From contig NZ_LZSQ01000131.1 of the NCBI RefSeq assembly GCF_001665535.1, forward strand, positions 1 to 64,000: 64,000 bases of DNA, read 5' to 3'. Each line of letters starts with the position of its first letter. The stretch's first letter is position 1. The notes beneath the pieces were generated by a model. That model was not told where the DNA came from, searched no databases, and saw only the letters and a program-made list of their open reading frames with translations. Of this stretch, positions 16,432-25,530 are shown one piece after another. This DNA comes from Mycobacterium sp. 852002-51961_SCH5331710 (GTDB taxonomy: Bacteria; Actinomycetota; Actinomycetes; Mycobacteriales; Mycobacteriaceae). The translations under genes were made by a program, and so were the position numbers.

Positions 16432-17310
16432 ATGCGCAAGCTGTTGATCTGCGTCATGACCGTGCTGTGCGTGACGATCTGGGGAACCTCCAACGCCGCC
16501 GCCGCTCCCGTCGACGTCAGCCAGCCGTCGGGCTCGGTTCCGGTTCCCGACGGCCCGGCCCACGCCTGGGTGCTCGCCGATATGGACACCGGTGCCGTGC
16601 TGGCGGCCCGCGACGAATACGCGCAGTACGCGCCGGCCAGCACGATCAAGGTGCTGCTGGCGTTGACGGTGCTCGATGAGCTGCCGCTGGATGCCACCGT
16701 GGTCGCCAACGAGGCCGACACCGAGGTCGAGTGCAACTGCGCGGGCGTCACGCCCGGCATGGTGTACACGACGCGGCAGCTGCTCGAGGGGCTGCTGCTG
16801 GTGTCGGGCAACGACGCGGCCAACACGCTTGCGACCATGCTCGGCGGTTACGACGTCGGCGTGGCGAAGATGAACGCCAAGGCCGCCCAGCTCGGCGCGA
16901 ACGGCACCCACGCGGCCTCGCCATCGGGGCTCGACGGGCCCGGCATCGACATGTGGTCGTCGCCGCGCGATCTCGCGGTCATCTTCCGCGCCGCGATGGC
17001 CAACCCGGTGTTCGCGTCGATCACCGCACAGCCGACGGCGGTCTTCCCCACCGAGGCCGGCGACAAGGTGCTGGTCAACCAGGACGAACTGCTCAAGCGG
17101 TATCCGGGCATGCTCGGCGGCAAGACCGGATTCACCGACCGCGCCCAGAAGACCTTCGTCGGCGCGGCGCAGCGCGACGGCCGCCGGTTGGTCGTCGCGT
17201 TGATGTACGGCATGGACAAGCCCGGCCAGCCGACTTACTGGGATCAGGCCATGAGCCTGTTCGACTGGGGCTTCGCGCTGAGCCCGGGAGTCGGTATCGG
17301 CGCACTGTGA
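16432..17310 (+). CDS. dacB: D-alanyl-D-alanine carboxypeptidase (DacB2-like), first tandem copy
   Basis: 292 aa. Trims the terminal D-Ala of peptidoglycan stem peptides outside the membrane. Signal peptide (about 1-24), then a PBP5-type serine peptidase domain with all three motifs: SxxK in PASTIKVLL, SxN in SGNDAANTL and KTG in GGKTGFTDRAQ. No C-terminal amphipathic anchor is obvious; the protein is shorter than PBP5 and ends soon after the peptidase domain. No ribosome-binding site precedes ATG 16432, but TAGGCT lies 8 nt upstream, so the mRNA may be leaderless. Matches Rv2911 in position. Confidence 0.93.
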   Translation: MRKLLICVMTVLCVTIWGTSNAAAAPVDVSQPSGSVPVPDGPAHAWVLADMDTGAVLAARDEYAQYAPASTIKVLLALTVLDELPLDATVVANEADTEVECNCAGVTPGMVYTTRQLLEGLLLVSGNDAANTLATMLGGYDVGVAKMNAKAAQLGANGTHAASPSGLDGPGIDMWSSPRDLAVIFRAAMANPVFASITAQPTAVFPTEAGDKVLVNQDELLKRYPGMLGGKTGFTDRAQKTFVGAAQRDGRRLVVALMYGMDKPGQPTYWDQAMSLFDWGFALSPGVGIGAL

Positions 17311-17383
17311 TCACCCGTTGAGTTGCTGAATCGCAACGCATCCGAGACCGGGACTCCGAACGGCGTCGATACGCTCGGCGTCC

Positions 17384-18229
17384 ATGCGAAGCATGTTGGC
17401 CGCCTTGGCCACTGCGCTGTCTTGCGCAATGGCGGCGGCCGTCGGCGTCGCCCCACCCGCGCCAGCCCAGCCGCGGGGTGAACCGTCGGGCGCCGTCGCG
17501 CTGCCGGACGGACCGGCGCAGGCATGGGTGCTCGCCGACCTCGACTCGGGGCGAATCCTCGCTTCGCGCAATCCTTTTGAACCCCATGCACCGGCCAGCA
17601 CCATCAAGGCGCTGCTGGCGATGGTGGTTCTCGACCAACTACCGCTCAACGCGGTGATCGCCGCTAGGCCCGCAGCCGCCGACGTCGAATGCTCTTGTGT
17701 CGGAGTGAAAGCCGGGCGCGCCTACACGGTGCGGCAACTGCTCGACGGCCTGATGCTGGTGTCGGGCAACGATGCCGCCAACGTCCTGGCGGACGGTCTC
17801 GGCGGATACCGGGTCGCGGTGGCCAAGATGAACGCCAAGGCGCAGGCGCTGGGGGCACGCAGCACGCGTGCGTCGTCGCCATCCGGGCTCGACGGTCCGG
17901 GCATGGAGTCGTTGACCACCGCGAGCGATCTCGCGGTGATCTATCGCCAGGCGCTGCGCTATCCCGTGTTCGCCGCGATCGTGCGTCAGCCGTCGTCGTT
18001 GTTCCCGACCGACAACGGGCCGAAGACGATCACCAACCAGAACAAGTTGCTCGAACGGTATCCGGGCACGCTCGTCGGCAAGACCGGCTACACCAACCTC
18101 GCCCGCGACACCTTCGCTGCCGCGGCGCAACGCGGCAATCGGCGGTTGGTGGTCGCGCAGTTGTACGGCAACGGCGATCTCTACGGGCAGGCGATCCAAC
18201 TGTTCGACTGGGGCTTCAGCCAGCCTTAA
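17384..18229 (+). CDS. D-alanyl-D-alanine carboxypeptidase, second tandem copy
   Basis: 281 aa, a diverged paralogue of the preceding gene, with the same order of motifs: PASTIKALL (SxxK), SGNDAANVL (SxN) and GKTGYTNLA (KTG). Many segments are identical between the two, for example VLADLDSG/VLADMDTG and ASPSGLDGPG/SSPSGLDGPG. The N-terminal signal peptide is shorter. ATG 17384 lacks a Shine-Dalgarno sequence and has TACGCT 8 nt upstream, the same spacing as its neighbour. M. tuberculosis has a single gene at this place, so this looks like a local duplication; both copies keep intact catalytic motifs. Confidence 0.9.
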   Translation: MRSMLAALATALSCAMAAAVGVAPPAPAQPRGEPSGAVALPDGPAQAWVLADLDSGRILASRNPFEPHAPASTIKALLAMVVLDQLPLNAVIAARPAAADVECSCVGVKAGRAYTVRQLLDGLMLVSGNDAANVLADGLGGYRVAVAKMNAKAQALGARSTRASSPSGLDGPGMESLTTASDLAVIYRQALRYPVFAAIVRQPSSLFPTDNGPKTITNQNKLLERYPGTLVGKTGYTNLARDTFAAAAQRGNRRLVVAQLYGNGDLYGQAIQLFDWGFSQP

Positions 18230-18234
18230 CCGTT

Positions 18235-18298
18235 GCGCGAGCGACCGTGTTTGCACATGACACGCCGCCATCTCGCGGCATTTTGTGGTCGCTCGCGC
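18235..18298. terminator. 12-bp perfect inverted repeat between convergent genes
   Basis: GCGCGAGCGACC (18235-18246) is repeated inverted as GGTCGCTCGCGC (18287-18298). It lies in the 70 bp between the second dacB stop and the convergent amidohydrolase stop, where a bidirectional terminator is expected. The 40-nt spacer contains a short GCCGCcatctcGCGGC hairpin and TTTTGT. Function is inferred from position. Confidence 0.55.
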
Positions 18299-18299
18299 C

Positions 18300-19373
18300 T
18301 CAGGGAAAGGTGCGCCCGCGCAGGATCACCAGGTCCGGGTTGTTGACGACGCCCGTGCCGTTCCGCGGATCCTCGGCGTAGCAGACCAGATCGGCGGGCG
18401 CACCGTGCTCCATAACCGGGCGGCCGAGCCACTCGCGGGCGCTCCAGCAGGCAGCGCCCAACGCCTCGGTCGGGGTCATCCCGATGTGCGTGAGCGCTTC
18501 GATCTCGTCGGCGATCCGACCGTGTGCCACCATGCTGCCCGCGTCGGTGCCCGCGTAGATCGGGATGCCGGCCTCGCGAGCGGCGGCGATGCGCGGATAG
18601 CACTTCTCGTGCAGGTCCCGCATGTGCTTGGCATACGCCGGGTATTTCGACGCGCCGTCGGCGATGCCCGGGAAGTTGGCGATGTTGATCAGCGTCGGCA
18701 CCAGCGCCGTACCGTGCTCGACCATCAGGTCGATGGTGTCGTCGGTGAGGCCGGTTCCGTGTTCGATGCAGTCGATACCGGCCTTGATCAGCCCCGGCAG
18801 CGCGTCCTCGCTGAACACGTGCGCCGTCACGCGGGCACCGACGGCGTGGGCGGCGTCGATCGCGGCCTTGAGCACGTCGTCGGACCACAGCGGCGCCAGG
18901 TCGCCGACCTCGCGGTCGATCCAGTCGCCCACGAGCTTGACCCATCCGTCGCCGAAGCGCGCCTGCTCGGCCACCGCCTCGGGCAGCGCGGATTCGTCGT
19001 CCAACTCGATCGCGAACCCGCGCTGATAGCGCTTGGGCTTGGCGAGGTGGCGGCCCGCGCGGATGATCTCCGGCAGATCGTCGCGCTCGGCGAGGCTGCG
19101 GGTATCGATCGGAGAGCCCGCGTCGCGCAGCAGCAGCGCGCCGACGTCGCGTTCCACCTCGGCCTGGGTGATGCAGTCGTCGAGGTTGTCGAGCGGGCCG
19201 TGGTCGCCGAGGCCGACGTGGCAGTGCGCGTCGACGAGCCCGGGCAGGATCCACCCGCCGTCGAACACCGTCTCCGCGCCGCTGACCGGTTCGGCGCTGA
19301 GCACGCCGCGGTCGATCCACCACTCCACCGGCTGCTCGTCGGGCAGTCCGACGCCGCGGACGTGGAGCTTCAC
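18300..19373 (-). CDS. Amidohydrolase family protein (Rv2915c-like)
   Basis: 357 aa metal-dependent hydrolase of the imidazolonepropionase/prolidase-like amidohydrolase group. DAHCHVGLG supplies the HxH metal ligands, followed by WVKLVGDW with a possible metal-bridging Lys, TAHVFSED, EHGTGLTDD and the final Asp in YAGTDAGS. This complete ligand set indicates an active enzyme, but the substrate is unknown. ATG 19373 follows the ffh stop by 1 bp, so it is co-transcribed with ffh. Confidence 0.88.
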   Translation of the reverse strand: MKLHVRGVGLPDEQPVEWWIDRGVLSAEPVSGAETVFDGGWILPGLVDAHCHVGLGDHGPLDNLDDCITQAEVERDVGALLLRDAGSPIDTRSLAERDDLPEIIRAGRHLAKPKRYQRGFAIELDDESALPEAVAEQARFGDGWVKLVGDWIDREVGDLAPLWSDDVLKAAIDAAHAVGARVTAHVFSEDALPGLIKAGIDCIEHGTGLTDDTIDLMVEHGTALVPTLINIANFPGIADGASKYPAYAKHMRDLHEKCYPRIAAAREAGIPIYAGTDAGSMVAHGRIADEIEALTHIGMTPTEALGAACWSAREWLGRPVMEHGAPADLVCYAEDPRNGTGVVNNPDLVILRGRTFP

Positions 19374-19374
19374 G

Positions 19375-20943
19375 CTAGTTCTGACCCGGGAACTTCAGCT
19401 TCGACAGGTCGATGTCGGCCAGGCCCGGCGGCAGCTCGTCGAGGCCCTTGGGCATGTCGGACAGATCCGGGAAACCCGCGGGCATACCGGGCATTGAAGC
19501 GCCGAGCGGATTGCGCACCTTCGGCTGCGTCGGCCCCCGGCCTCCCTTCTTGCCCTTGCCACCCTTCTTCTTGTTCTTGCCCGCCTTGCGAGAGTTCTTG
19601 CGGCCGAACGGCATACCCATCTGCCCGGCCATCTGCGACATCATCTTGCGGGCCTCGAAGAACCGCTCGACGAGCTGGTTGACCTCACCGACGGTCACGC
19701 CCGATCCGTTGGCGATGCGCAGCCGGCGCGACCCGTTGATGATCTTGGGGTCGGCACGCTCCTCGGGCGTCATACCGCGGATGATCGCCTGCAGCCGGTC
19801 GAGCTGTTTGTCGTCGACGGCGGCCAGCGCATCCTTCATCTGGCCCGCGCCGGGCAGCATGCCCAGCAGGTTGCCGATCGGACCCATCTTGCGGATCGCC
19901 AGCATCTGCTCGAGGAAGTCTTCCAGCGTCAGCTCGCCGCTGCCGATCTTGGCGGCGGCCTCCTCGGCCTTCTGGGCGTCGAAGACCTGCTCGGCCTGCT
20001 CGATCAGCGACAGCACGTCGCCCATGCCCAGGATGCGGCTGGCCATCCGGTCGGGATGGAAGACGTCGAAGTCCTCGAGCTTCTCGCCGCTGGAGGCGAA
20101 CAAGATCGGCACACCGGTGATCTCGCGGACCGACAGCGCGGCACCGCCGCGGGCGTCGCCGTCGAGCTTGGTCAACACCACGCCGGTGAACCCGACACCC
20201 TCACGGAACGCCTCGGCCGTGGTGACGGCGTCCTGGCCGATCATCGCGTCCAGCACGAAGATCACTTCGTCCGGATCGACGGCCTCCCGGATCGCGGCGG
20301 CCTGGCTCATCAGCTCCTGGTCGATGCCGAGGCGGCCCGCGGTGTCGACGATCACCACGTCGAAGTGCTTGGCCTTGGCCTCGGCCAGGCCGGCGGCCGC
20401 GACGGCGACCGGATCGCCGGGCGCCGCATCGGCCGCACCGTCGGCCGACACACCCGGGTGGGGCGCGAAGACCGCGACATCGGCGCGCTGGCCGACGATC
20501 TGGAGCTGGTTGACCGCGCCGGGCCGCTGCAGGTCGCACGCCACCAGAAGCGGCGTATGCCCTTGCACGCGAAGCCATCTCGCGAGCTTGCCGGCCAGCG
20601 TGGTCTTACCGGAACCTTGCAGACCGGCCAGCATGATGACCGTCGGCGGCGTCTTGGCGAACGCCAGCGGGCGGGTCTCCCCGCCGAGGATGCCGATGAG
20701 TTCCTCGTTGACGATCTTGACGACCTGCTGGGCCGGGTTGAGTGCGCCGGACACCTCGGCGCCGCGGGCGCGTTCCTTGATGCGGTTGACGAACGCGCGC
20801 ACGACGGGCAGAGACACGTCGGCTTCGAGCAATGCCAGCCGGATCTCGCGGGTGGTCGCGTCGATATCGGCGTCGGTCAGCCGCCCCTTGCCGCGCAGCC
20901 CCTGCAGGGCGCCGGTCAACCGGTCGGACAGGGATTCAAACAC
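19375..20943 (-). CDS. ffh: Signal recognition particle protein Ffh
   Basis: 522 aa GTPase that binds 4.5S RNA and signal sequences and delivers ribosomes to FtsY. N domain from VFESLSDRLTGALQGLRGKG, G domain motifs GLQGSGKTTLAGKLA, DTAGRLGID and TKLDGDARGG, then the Met-rich M domain (about 330-440; MGPIGNLLGMLPG) and a Lys/Gly-rich tail. GTG 20943 matches the usual N-terminus. TAGGCT lies 7 nt upstream and no Shine-Dalgarno is present, so a leaderless transcript is likely. Confidence 0.97.
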   Translation of the reverse strand: MFESLSDRLTGALQGLRGKGRLTDADIDATTREIRLALLEADVSLPVVRAFVNRIKERARGAEVSGALNPAQQVVKIVNEELIGILGGETRPLAFAKTPPTVIMLAGLQGSGKTTLAGKLARWLRVQGHTPLLVACDLQRPGAVNQLQIVGQRADVAVFAPHPGVSADGAADAAPGDPVAVAAAGLAEAKAKHFDVVIVDTAGRLGIDQELMSQAAAIREAVDPDEVIFVLDAMIGQDAVTTAEAFREGVGFTGVVLTKLDGDARGGAALSVREITGVPILFASSGEKLEDFDVFHPDRMASRILGMGDVLSLIEQAEQVFDAQKAEEAAAKIGSGELTLEDFLEQMLAIRKMGPIGNLLGMLPGAGQMKDALAAVDDKQLDRLQAIIRGMTPEERADPKIINGSRRLRIANGSGVTVGEVNQLVERFFEARKMMSQMAGQMGMPFGRKNSRKAGKNKKKGGKGKKGGRGPTQPKVRNPLGASMPGMPAGFPDLSDMPKGLDELPPGLADIDLSKLKFPGQN

Positions 20944-21012
20944 GACGTCCAGCCTAATGGGAGCCGCGGGTGGCCCGCCCGAGCAGGGCATGCAGAGCAA
21001 GAACGCCCGTGA

Positions 21013-23565
21013 TCAGCTCGCTTCGGACACCGGCTTGGGGGGAGGCGGTGCCGGCAGCACCGCGTACAGGTCGCGTTCGATCTCGTCGCGCAGGCCCGGG
21101 TCGGCAGTGATCCCGAACAAGTCGACCACCGAGGACCCCATGGTGGTCACCTTCGCCCAGGCGATGTCGATGCCGTCGCGCTCGAAGACGGCGGTGAGCC
21201 GGGCCAGCAGGCCGGCGCGGTCGGTGCTGCGGATCTGTACGACGAGCTCACCGGACCGGGCGCCCTCGGACCACAGGATGCGCGGCGGGGCGGTGACGTG
21301 GTTGATCGGGACGGCGGCAGGCACCTCGCCCGCCCGCGCGGTGCCGTACTGCGCGGCCTCGCGTTCGCGGCGATCCAGGGCCTCGGCCACGTCGAGTTCG
21401 CCGTCGAGCGCGAGGATGAACTGCTGACGCAGCAACCCGGCCGCCGGCGGAGAGCCGAAATGCGGGGAGACGACGAACGTGTTGATCGCCGAACCCTCGT
21501 GTCCGTTGACGGACGCCGAATGCACCCGCAGCGAGTTCAGCGCCAGCACGCCTGCCGCCTTCGACAACAGGCCCCGCCGATCCGGCGCGATGATCGTGAC
21601 GTTGTAGATGTGCGGGCTGTCTCCCGGCGACAGCTCCACATGCACCCCGACGTCCGCGGCGAGCGAAAGATACCGCGGGTCAATGGGATCCGGTTCGGGC
21701 AGCGGCTCGCCCGCCATCACGGTCCTGCAGCGGTGAGCCAGGTCGCCGATGAGCGAGGCTTTCCAGTCACCCCAGACGCCCGGACCGGTCGCCAGCGAGT
21801 CGGCTTCGGCGAGCACATGGAGCAGCTCGAGCAGCACGAGGTCGCCGTCTAGGGCATCGACGACGGCCGCGATCGTGTTGGGGTCCTGCAGGTCGCGCCG
21901 CGTCGCGGTGTGCGGCAGCAGGAGGTGGTGGCGGACCACCTTCGACAGGATCTCGACGTCCGACGGCCACAGCCCCAACCGGGTGCCGATCTGGGTCGCC
22001 AACTCGGCGCCGATGACGCTGTGGTCGCCGCCGCGTCCCTTACCGATGTCGTGGCACAGCGCGCCGAGCATCAGCAGGTCCGGGCGCGACACCCGCGTTG
22101 TGAAAGCGCTTGCCCGCGAAACCGTTTCGACGAGATGCCGGTCGACGGTCCAGATGTGCACGACGTCGCGGGGCGGAAGGTCGCGCACCGCTCCCCATTC
22201 CGGGAACAACCGGCCCCACAGACCGGTGCGGTCCAGCGCCTCGATTGTGGCCACCGCCGACGGGCCCGCGGCGAGCATGACGAGCAGATCCTTGAGGGCC
22301 TGGGCGGGCCACGGCGCGCGAAGTTCGGGCGCGGCCTCGGCGAGCCGGGCCAGTGTCGACGCGGCCATCGGCAATCCGGTGGTCGCCGACGCGGCGGCCA
22401 CCCGCAGGATCAGGCCGGGGTCGCGCGCGGGGCGGGCGTCGCGGGCCAGGATCACCTCGCCGGCGAATTCGATGACCCCCTCGTCGAGCGGCCGGCGAGC
22501 CGGACGGCGCAGCGCCGCGAACCCGCGTCGGGGCAGTGCGTTGCCCGCCGTGCGGATTCCGGCGTCGACGTAGAAGCTGATGGTGCGCGCGGCGTCGGAG
22601 AGCATGCGCGCCAGATCGAAGCGGTCGCCGATGTGCAACGCCGCGCCGATCTCGTCGGCGTGCTGCGCCAGCAGCAGATCGCGGCCGCGACCGGCGACCC
22701 TGTGCAGTTCGGTGCGGACGTTGAGCAGCGCCATGTGAGCCTCGCCCAGCGACCCGAGCGGGGACGCGGACGTCTGGTTGGGGTACACGTCGGCCAGTTG
22801 CGCGATCGCCAACGCGTTGAGCAGTTGGACGTCGCGCAGGCCGCCGCGGCCGCATTTGAGGTCGGGTTCGGCGCGGTGCGCGATCTCGCCGCTGCGTTGC
22901 CAGCGCGCCCGCGTGTGCTCGACGAGTTCGTCGAAGCGCGAGGCGATTCCGGTGCGCCACTGCCGACGGGCTCCCCCGATCAACAGTGTCGAGAGGTCGG
23001 CATCGCCGACGATGTGGCGCGCCTCGAGCATCGCCAAGCCCGCCGAGATGTCCTCCCCCGCGACCTTCAACGCCTCGGGCACCGTGCGCACGCTGTGGTC
23101 GATGCGAATGTTGGCGTCCCACAACGGGTACCACAGCAACTCCGCCACCTGGCCGACAGCGTCGGCCGGCATGTTGTCGTGCAGCAGCATCAGGTCCAGG
23201 TCGGAGTACGGCACGAACTCGCCCCGGCCCAGCCCGCCGGTGGCGACGATCGCGAAGCCGCTGGTGGGCGTGATGCCGATCTCGGTGGCCTTGGTGGTGA
23301 GCCAGAATTCGTGCAGGTCCTGCAGCGCGTGGCGCAGGCCGGCCGAATCCAGTTGGCGGGCACCGCCTGTCAGCAGTTGTTTGATCGCGGCCGCGAGGTC
23401 GTTGGCCGGACGAGACGAGGCCGCCGCCGGCACCACCCACTGGGGGGCACCGGCGGCGGCTGATTGCTCCTCGCGCGAGCGCTCGTCGGCGGCTGAATGC
23501 TCCTCGCGCGAGCGCTCGTCGCGCTCGTCGCGCTCGTCGGCGGGACCAGGTACCTGCTTTGCCAT
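21013..23565 (-). CDS. glnD: PII uridylyltransferase / uridylyl-removing enzyme-type protein GlnD
   Basis: 850 aa. Modifies the PII protein GlnB according to glutamine level; in actinobacteria the modification is adenylylation. The nucleotidyltransferase motif GGLGRGEFVPYSDLDLML (about residue 110) is followed by the GlnE/D helical domain. The HD motif is in CHDIGKGRGGDHS (about 510), and two C-terminal ACT domains (about 690-840) are expected to bind glutamine. All motifs are intact. The N-terminus carries an 11-residue tandem repeat (DERSREEHSAA/DERSREEQSAA) from a 33-bp duplication. Last gene of amt-glnB-glnD. Confidence 0.95.
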   Translation of the reverse strand: MAKQVPGPADERDERDERSREEHSAADERSREEQSAAAGAPQWVVPAAASSRPANDLAAAIKQLLTGGARQLDSAGLRHALQDLHEFWLTTKATEIGITPTSGFAIVATGGLGRGEFVPYSDLDLMLLHDNMPADAVGQVAELLWYPLWDANIRIDHSVRTVPEALKVAGEDISAGLAMLEARHIVGDADLSTLLIGGARRQWRTGIASRFDELVEHTRARWQRSGEIAHRAEPDLKCGRGGLRDVQLLNALAIAQLADVYPNQTSASPLGSLGEAHMALLNVRTELHRVAGRGRDLLLAQHADEIGAALHIGDRFDLARMLSDAARTISFYVDAGIRTAGNALPRRGFAALRRPARRPLDEGVIEFAGEVILARDARPARDPGLILRVAAASATTGLPMAASTLARLAEAAPELRAPWPAQALKDLLVMLAAGPSAVATIEALDRTGLWGRLFPEWGAVRDLPPRDVVHIWTVDRHLVETVSRASAFTTRVSRPDLLMLGALCHDIGKGRGGDHSVIGAELATQIGTRLGLWPSDVEILSKVVRHHLLLPHTATRRDLQDPNTIAAVVDALDGDLVLLELLHVLAEADSLATGPGVWGDWKASLIGDLAHRCRTVMAGEPLPEPDPIDPRYLSLAADVGVHVELSPGDSPHIYNVTIIAPDRRGLLSKAAGVLALNSLRVHSASVNGHEGSAINTFVVSPHFGSPPAAGLLRQQFILALDGELDVAEALDRREREAAQYGTARAGEVPAAVPINHVTAPPRILWSEGARSGELVVQIRSTDRAGLLARLTAVFERDGIDIAWAKVTTMGSSVVDLFGITADPGLRDEIERDLYAVLPAPPPPKPVSEAS
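23455..23520. repeat. 33-bp tandem duplication inside the 5' end of glnD
   Basis: Two adjacent 33-bp units (23455-23487 and 23488-23520) differ at one base (T or A after GGCGGCTGA). They are in frame and encode the repeated DERSREE(H/Q)SAA segment of GlnD. Shorter GCGCTCGTC repeats follow immediately, so the N-terminal linker appears prone to copy-number change. Confidence 0.85.
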
Positions 23566-23642
23566 CTCGCCCTCTCCCGCCCTCTCGATTGTCGCTTGCC
23601 GTGTGATCGGTCGGGAGACGAATTCTCAGCTCTTCAAGCGGC

Positions 23643-23981
23643 TCAAAGGGCGTCGGCTCCCCGCTCTCCGGTGCGTACCCGGACAACGGTGTCGACGGGG
23701 CTCACCCACACCTTGCCGTCACCGATCTTCCCGGTCCGTGCGGCCTGGACGATGACATCGACCACCTTGTCGACGGCGGAGTCCTCGACGACGACCTCCA
23801 CTCGCACCTTCGGTACGAAATCCACGGAGTACTCGGCACCGCGGTAGACCTCGGTGTGACCCTTCTGACGGCCGTAGCCCTGAACCTCGCTGACGGTCAT
23901 CCCGAGGATACCCGTCTGTTCGAGCCCGGTTTTGACGTCTTCGAGCGTGAACGGCTTGACAATCGCAGTAATCAGCTTCAT
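23643..23981 (-). CDS. glnB: Nitrogen regulatory protein PII
   Basis: 112 aa trimeric signalling protein that binds ATP/ADP and 2-oxoglutarate. It starts MKLITAIVKPFTLEDVKTGL. The T-loop RGAEYSVDFVPK contains Tyr51, the residue modified by GlnD. The C-terminal signature GKIGDGKVWVSPVD is present. It lies 33 bp after amt and before glnD, the standard actinobacterial arrangement, so it should gate ammonium uptake through Amt and report nitrogen status. Confidence 0.97.
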   Translation of the reverse strand: MKLITAIVKPFTLEDVKTGLEQTGILGMTVSEVQGYGRQKGHTEVYRGAEYSVDFVPKVRVEVVVEDSAVDKVVDVIVQAARTGKIGDGKVWVSPVDTVVRVRTGERGADAL

Positions 23982-24014
23982 GTAGTCGATCCCTTCCGAG
24001 GAAATTGTTGCCGA

Positions 24015-25379
24015 TCAGACGAGCTCGTAAGCGGTTTCGGCATGTTCGGTTTCATCGATGCCGGTGTCCTCATCCTCCGGGGTGACACGCCAACCCAACG
24101 GCTTGACGATAAAGGCAATGATCGCCGTCATGATGCCAGTGAAGATAACCGCGGCCAAAGCGATGACCACCTGAACCACGAGCTGCTGGAAGCCGCCGCC
24201 GTAGAACAGTCCGGTCTCCGTTGCCAGGAATCCGATGCCGACGGTGCCCCACAGGCCCGCGACCAGGTGCACGCCGACCACGTCGAGTGAATCGTCGTAA
24301 CCGAACTTGTACTTCAGTCCGACCGCCAGAGCGGACAGCGCACCGGCGATGACACCGAGGATCAATGAGCCGATCGGCGACAACGACCCGCAGGCAGGGG
24401 TGATCGCGACGAGGCCGGCGACGACGCCCGAGGCGGCGCCCACGCTGGTGGCGTGGCCGTCGCGGAGGCGCTCCACGAGCAACCAGCCGAGCATCGCGGC
24501 GGCAGTGGCGGCGGTCGTGTTGATCCACACCTGGCCGGCGAGCATGTCGGCCGCGCCCTCGGATCCGACGTTGAAGCCGAACCACCCGAACCACAGGATC
24601 GCGGCGCCCAGCATCACGAACGGAATGTTGTGCGGCCGATAAGCGATCTTGCCGAAGCCGGTCCGCTTGCCGAGCAGGATCGCCAGAACCAGTGCGGCCA
24701 TGCCGGCGTTGATGTGAACGACGGTGCCACCGGCGAAGTCGATGGGCGGCACGTTCGCTTCACCTTCGTCGCTGACGCCGAAGAGCTTGGCCGCAATGCC
24801 GTTCTCGGCACCGGACAGCAGACCCCCACCCCAAACCATATGCGCGAGCGGGAAATACACCAGCGTCACCCAGATGCCGCCGAACACCAGCCAGGTGCCG
24901 AACTTCATCCGCTCGGCGACCGCACCGCTGATCAGGGCGACGGTGATGACCGCGAAGGTCAACTGGAAGCCGGCCCACACGATCGCGGGAACGGAACCGA
25001 ATCCGCCCATGACGTAAAGGCTGGTGCCGTCGACTTCCAGCGTTTCCAGTAGTGGGCTCAGCCCGAACAACGCAAACGGGTTGTCGAAGACGCCCGCGAT
25101 GTCGCTGCTGCCGGTATGCGCCGAGGCGAACGACATCGAGTAGCCCCACAGCACGTAGATGACGCTCACGACGCCGAGGGTGCCGAACGACATCATCATC
25201 ATGTTCAGCACGGACTTCTGGCGCGATAGCCCACCATAGAAGAACGCGAGGCCCGGCGTCATGAACAGCACCAGCGCCGCGGCGGTGAGTACCCATGCGG
25301 TGTCGCCGGAACTCAACCCGTCAGGGCCGAACGGCGCGAACGCATCATCGGGTAGAGCAAGGGGTAAGGCTGAAACCAC
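24015..25379 (-). CDS. amt: Ammonium transporter
   Basis: 454 aa with about 11 membrane segments. Ammonium channel motifs include FFYGGLSRQKSVLNMMMMSF (about 47-66), HINAGMAALV with a pore-type His and FGWFGFNVGSEGA, and a second conserved His is in VHLVAGLWGT. GTG 25379 has AAGGAGG about 10 nt upstream, a strong ribosome-binding site that fixes the start. First gene of amt-glnB-glnD. Two GlnR-like boxes lie at 25468-25515, so induction under nitrogen limitation is likely. Confidence 0.96.
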   Translation of the reverse strand: MVSALPLALPDDAFAPFGPDGLSSGDTAWVLTAAALVLFMTPGLAFFYGGLSRQKSVLNMMMMSFGTLGVVSVIYVLWGYSMSFASAHTGSSDIAGVFDNPFALFGLSPLLETLEVDGTSLYVMGGFGSVPAIVWAGFQLTFAVITVALISGAVAERMKFGTWLVFGGIWVTLVYFPLAHMVWGGGLLSGAENGIAAKLFGVSDEGEANVPPIDFAGGTVVHINAGMAALVLAILLGKRTGFGKIAYRPHNIPFVMLGAAILWFGWFGFNVGSEGAADMLAGQVWINTTAATAAAMLGWLLVERLRDGHATSVGAASGVVAGLVAITPACGSLSPIGSLILGVIAGALSALAVGLKYKFGYDDSLDVVGVHLVAGLWGTVGIGFLATETGLFYGGGFQQLVVQVVIALAAVIFTGIMTAIIAFIVKPLGWRVTPEDEDTGIDETEHAETAYELV

Positions 25380-25467
25380 TTTGTGTGAACCTCCTTGGGA
25401 AGTGCGCCGATCGGATCGGCCTCCCGAAGAGACTCTTTTGCCGGAGTTTCACCGGTGATTCTGTTCC

Positions 25468-25515
25468 GTTTCCGTTAAGTGAACGGACACGCCAGAAGCG
25501 TTACGCTCATGTTTC
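25468..25515 (-). promoter_or_regulatory. Two GlnR-like operator boxes upstream of amt
   Basis: Read on the minus strand, 25515-25500 is GAAAC-ATGAGC-GTAAC and 25483-25468 is TTCAC-TTAACG-GAAAC. Both fit the actinobacterial GlnR pattern of two 5-bp half sites spaced by 6 bp with AC-n9-AC. Their centres are 32 bp apart, about three helical turns, so two dimers would bind the same face. They lie about 90-135 bp before the amt start. The assignment rests on the recalled consensus and on the nitrogen genes downstream. Confidence 0.7.
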
Positions 25516-25530
25516 CGCGGTCGCGAACGA

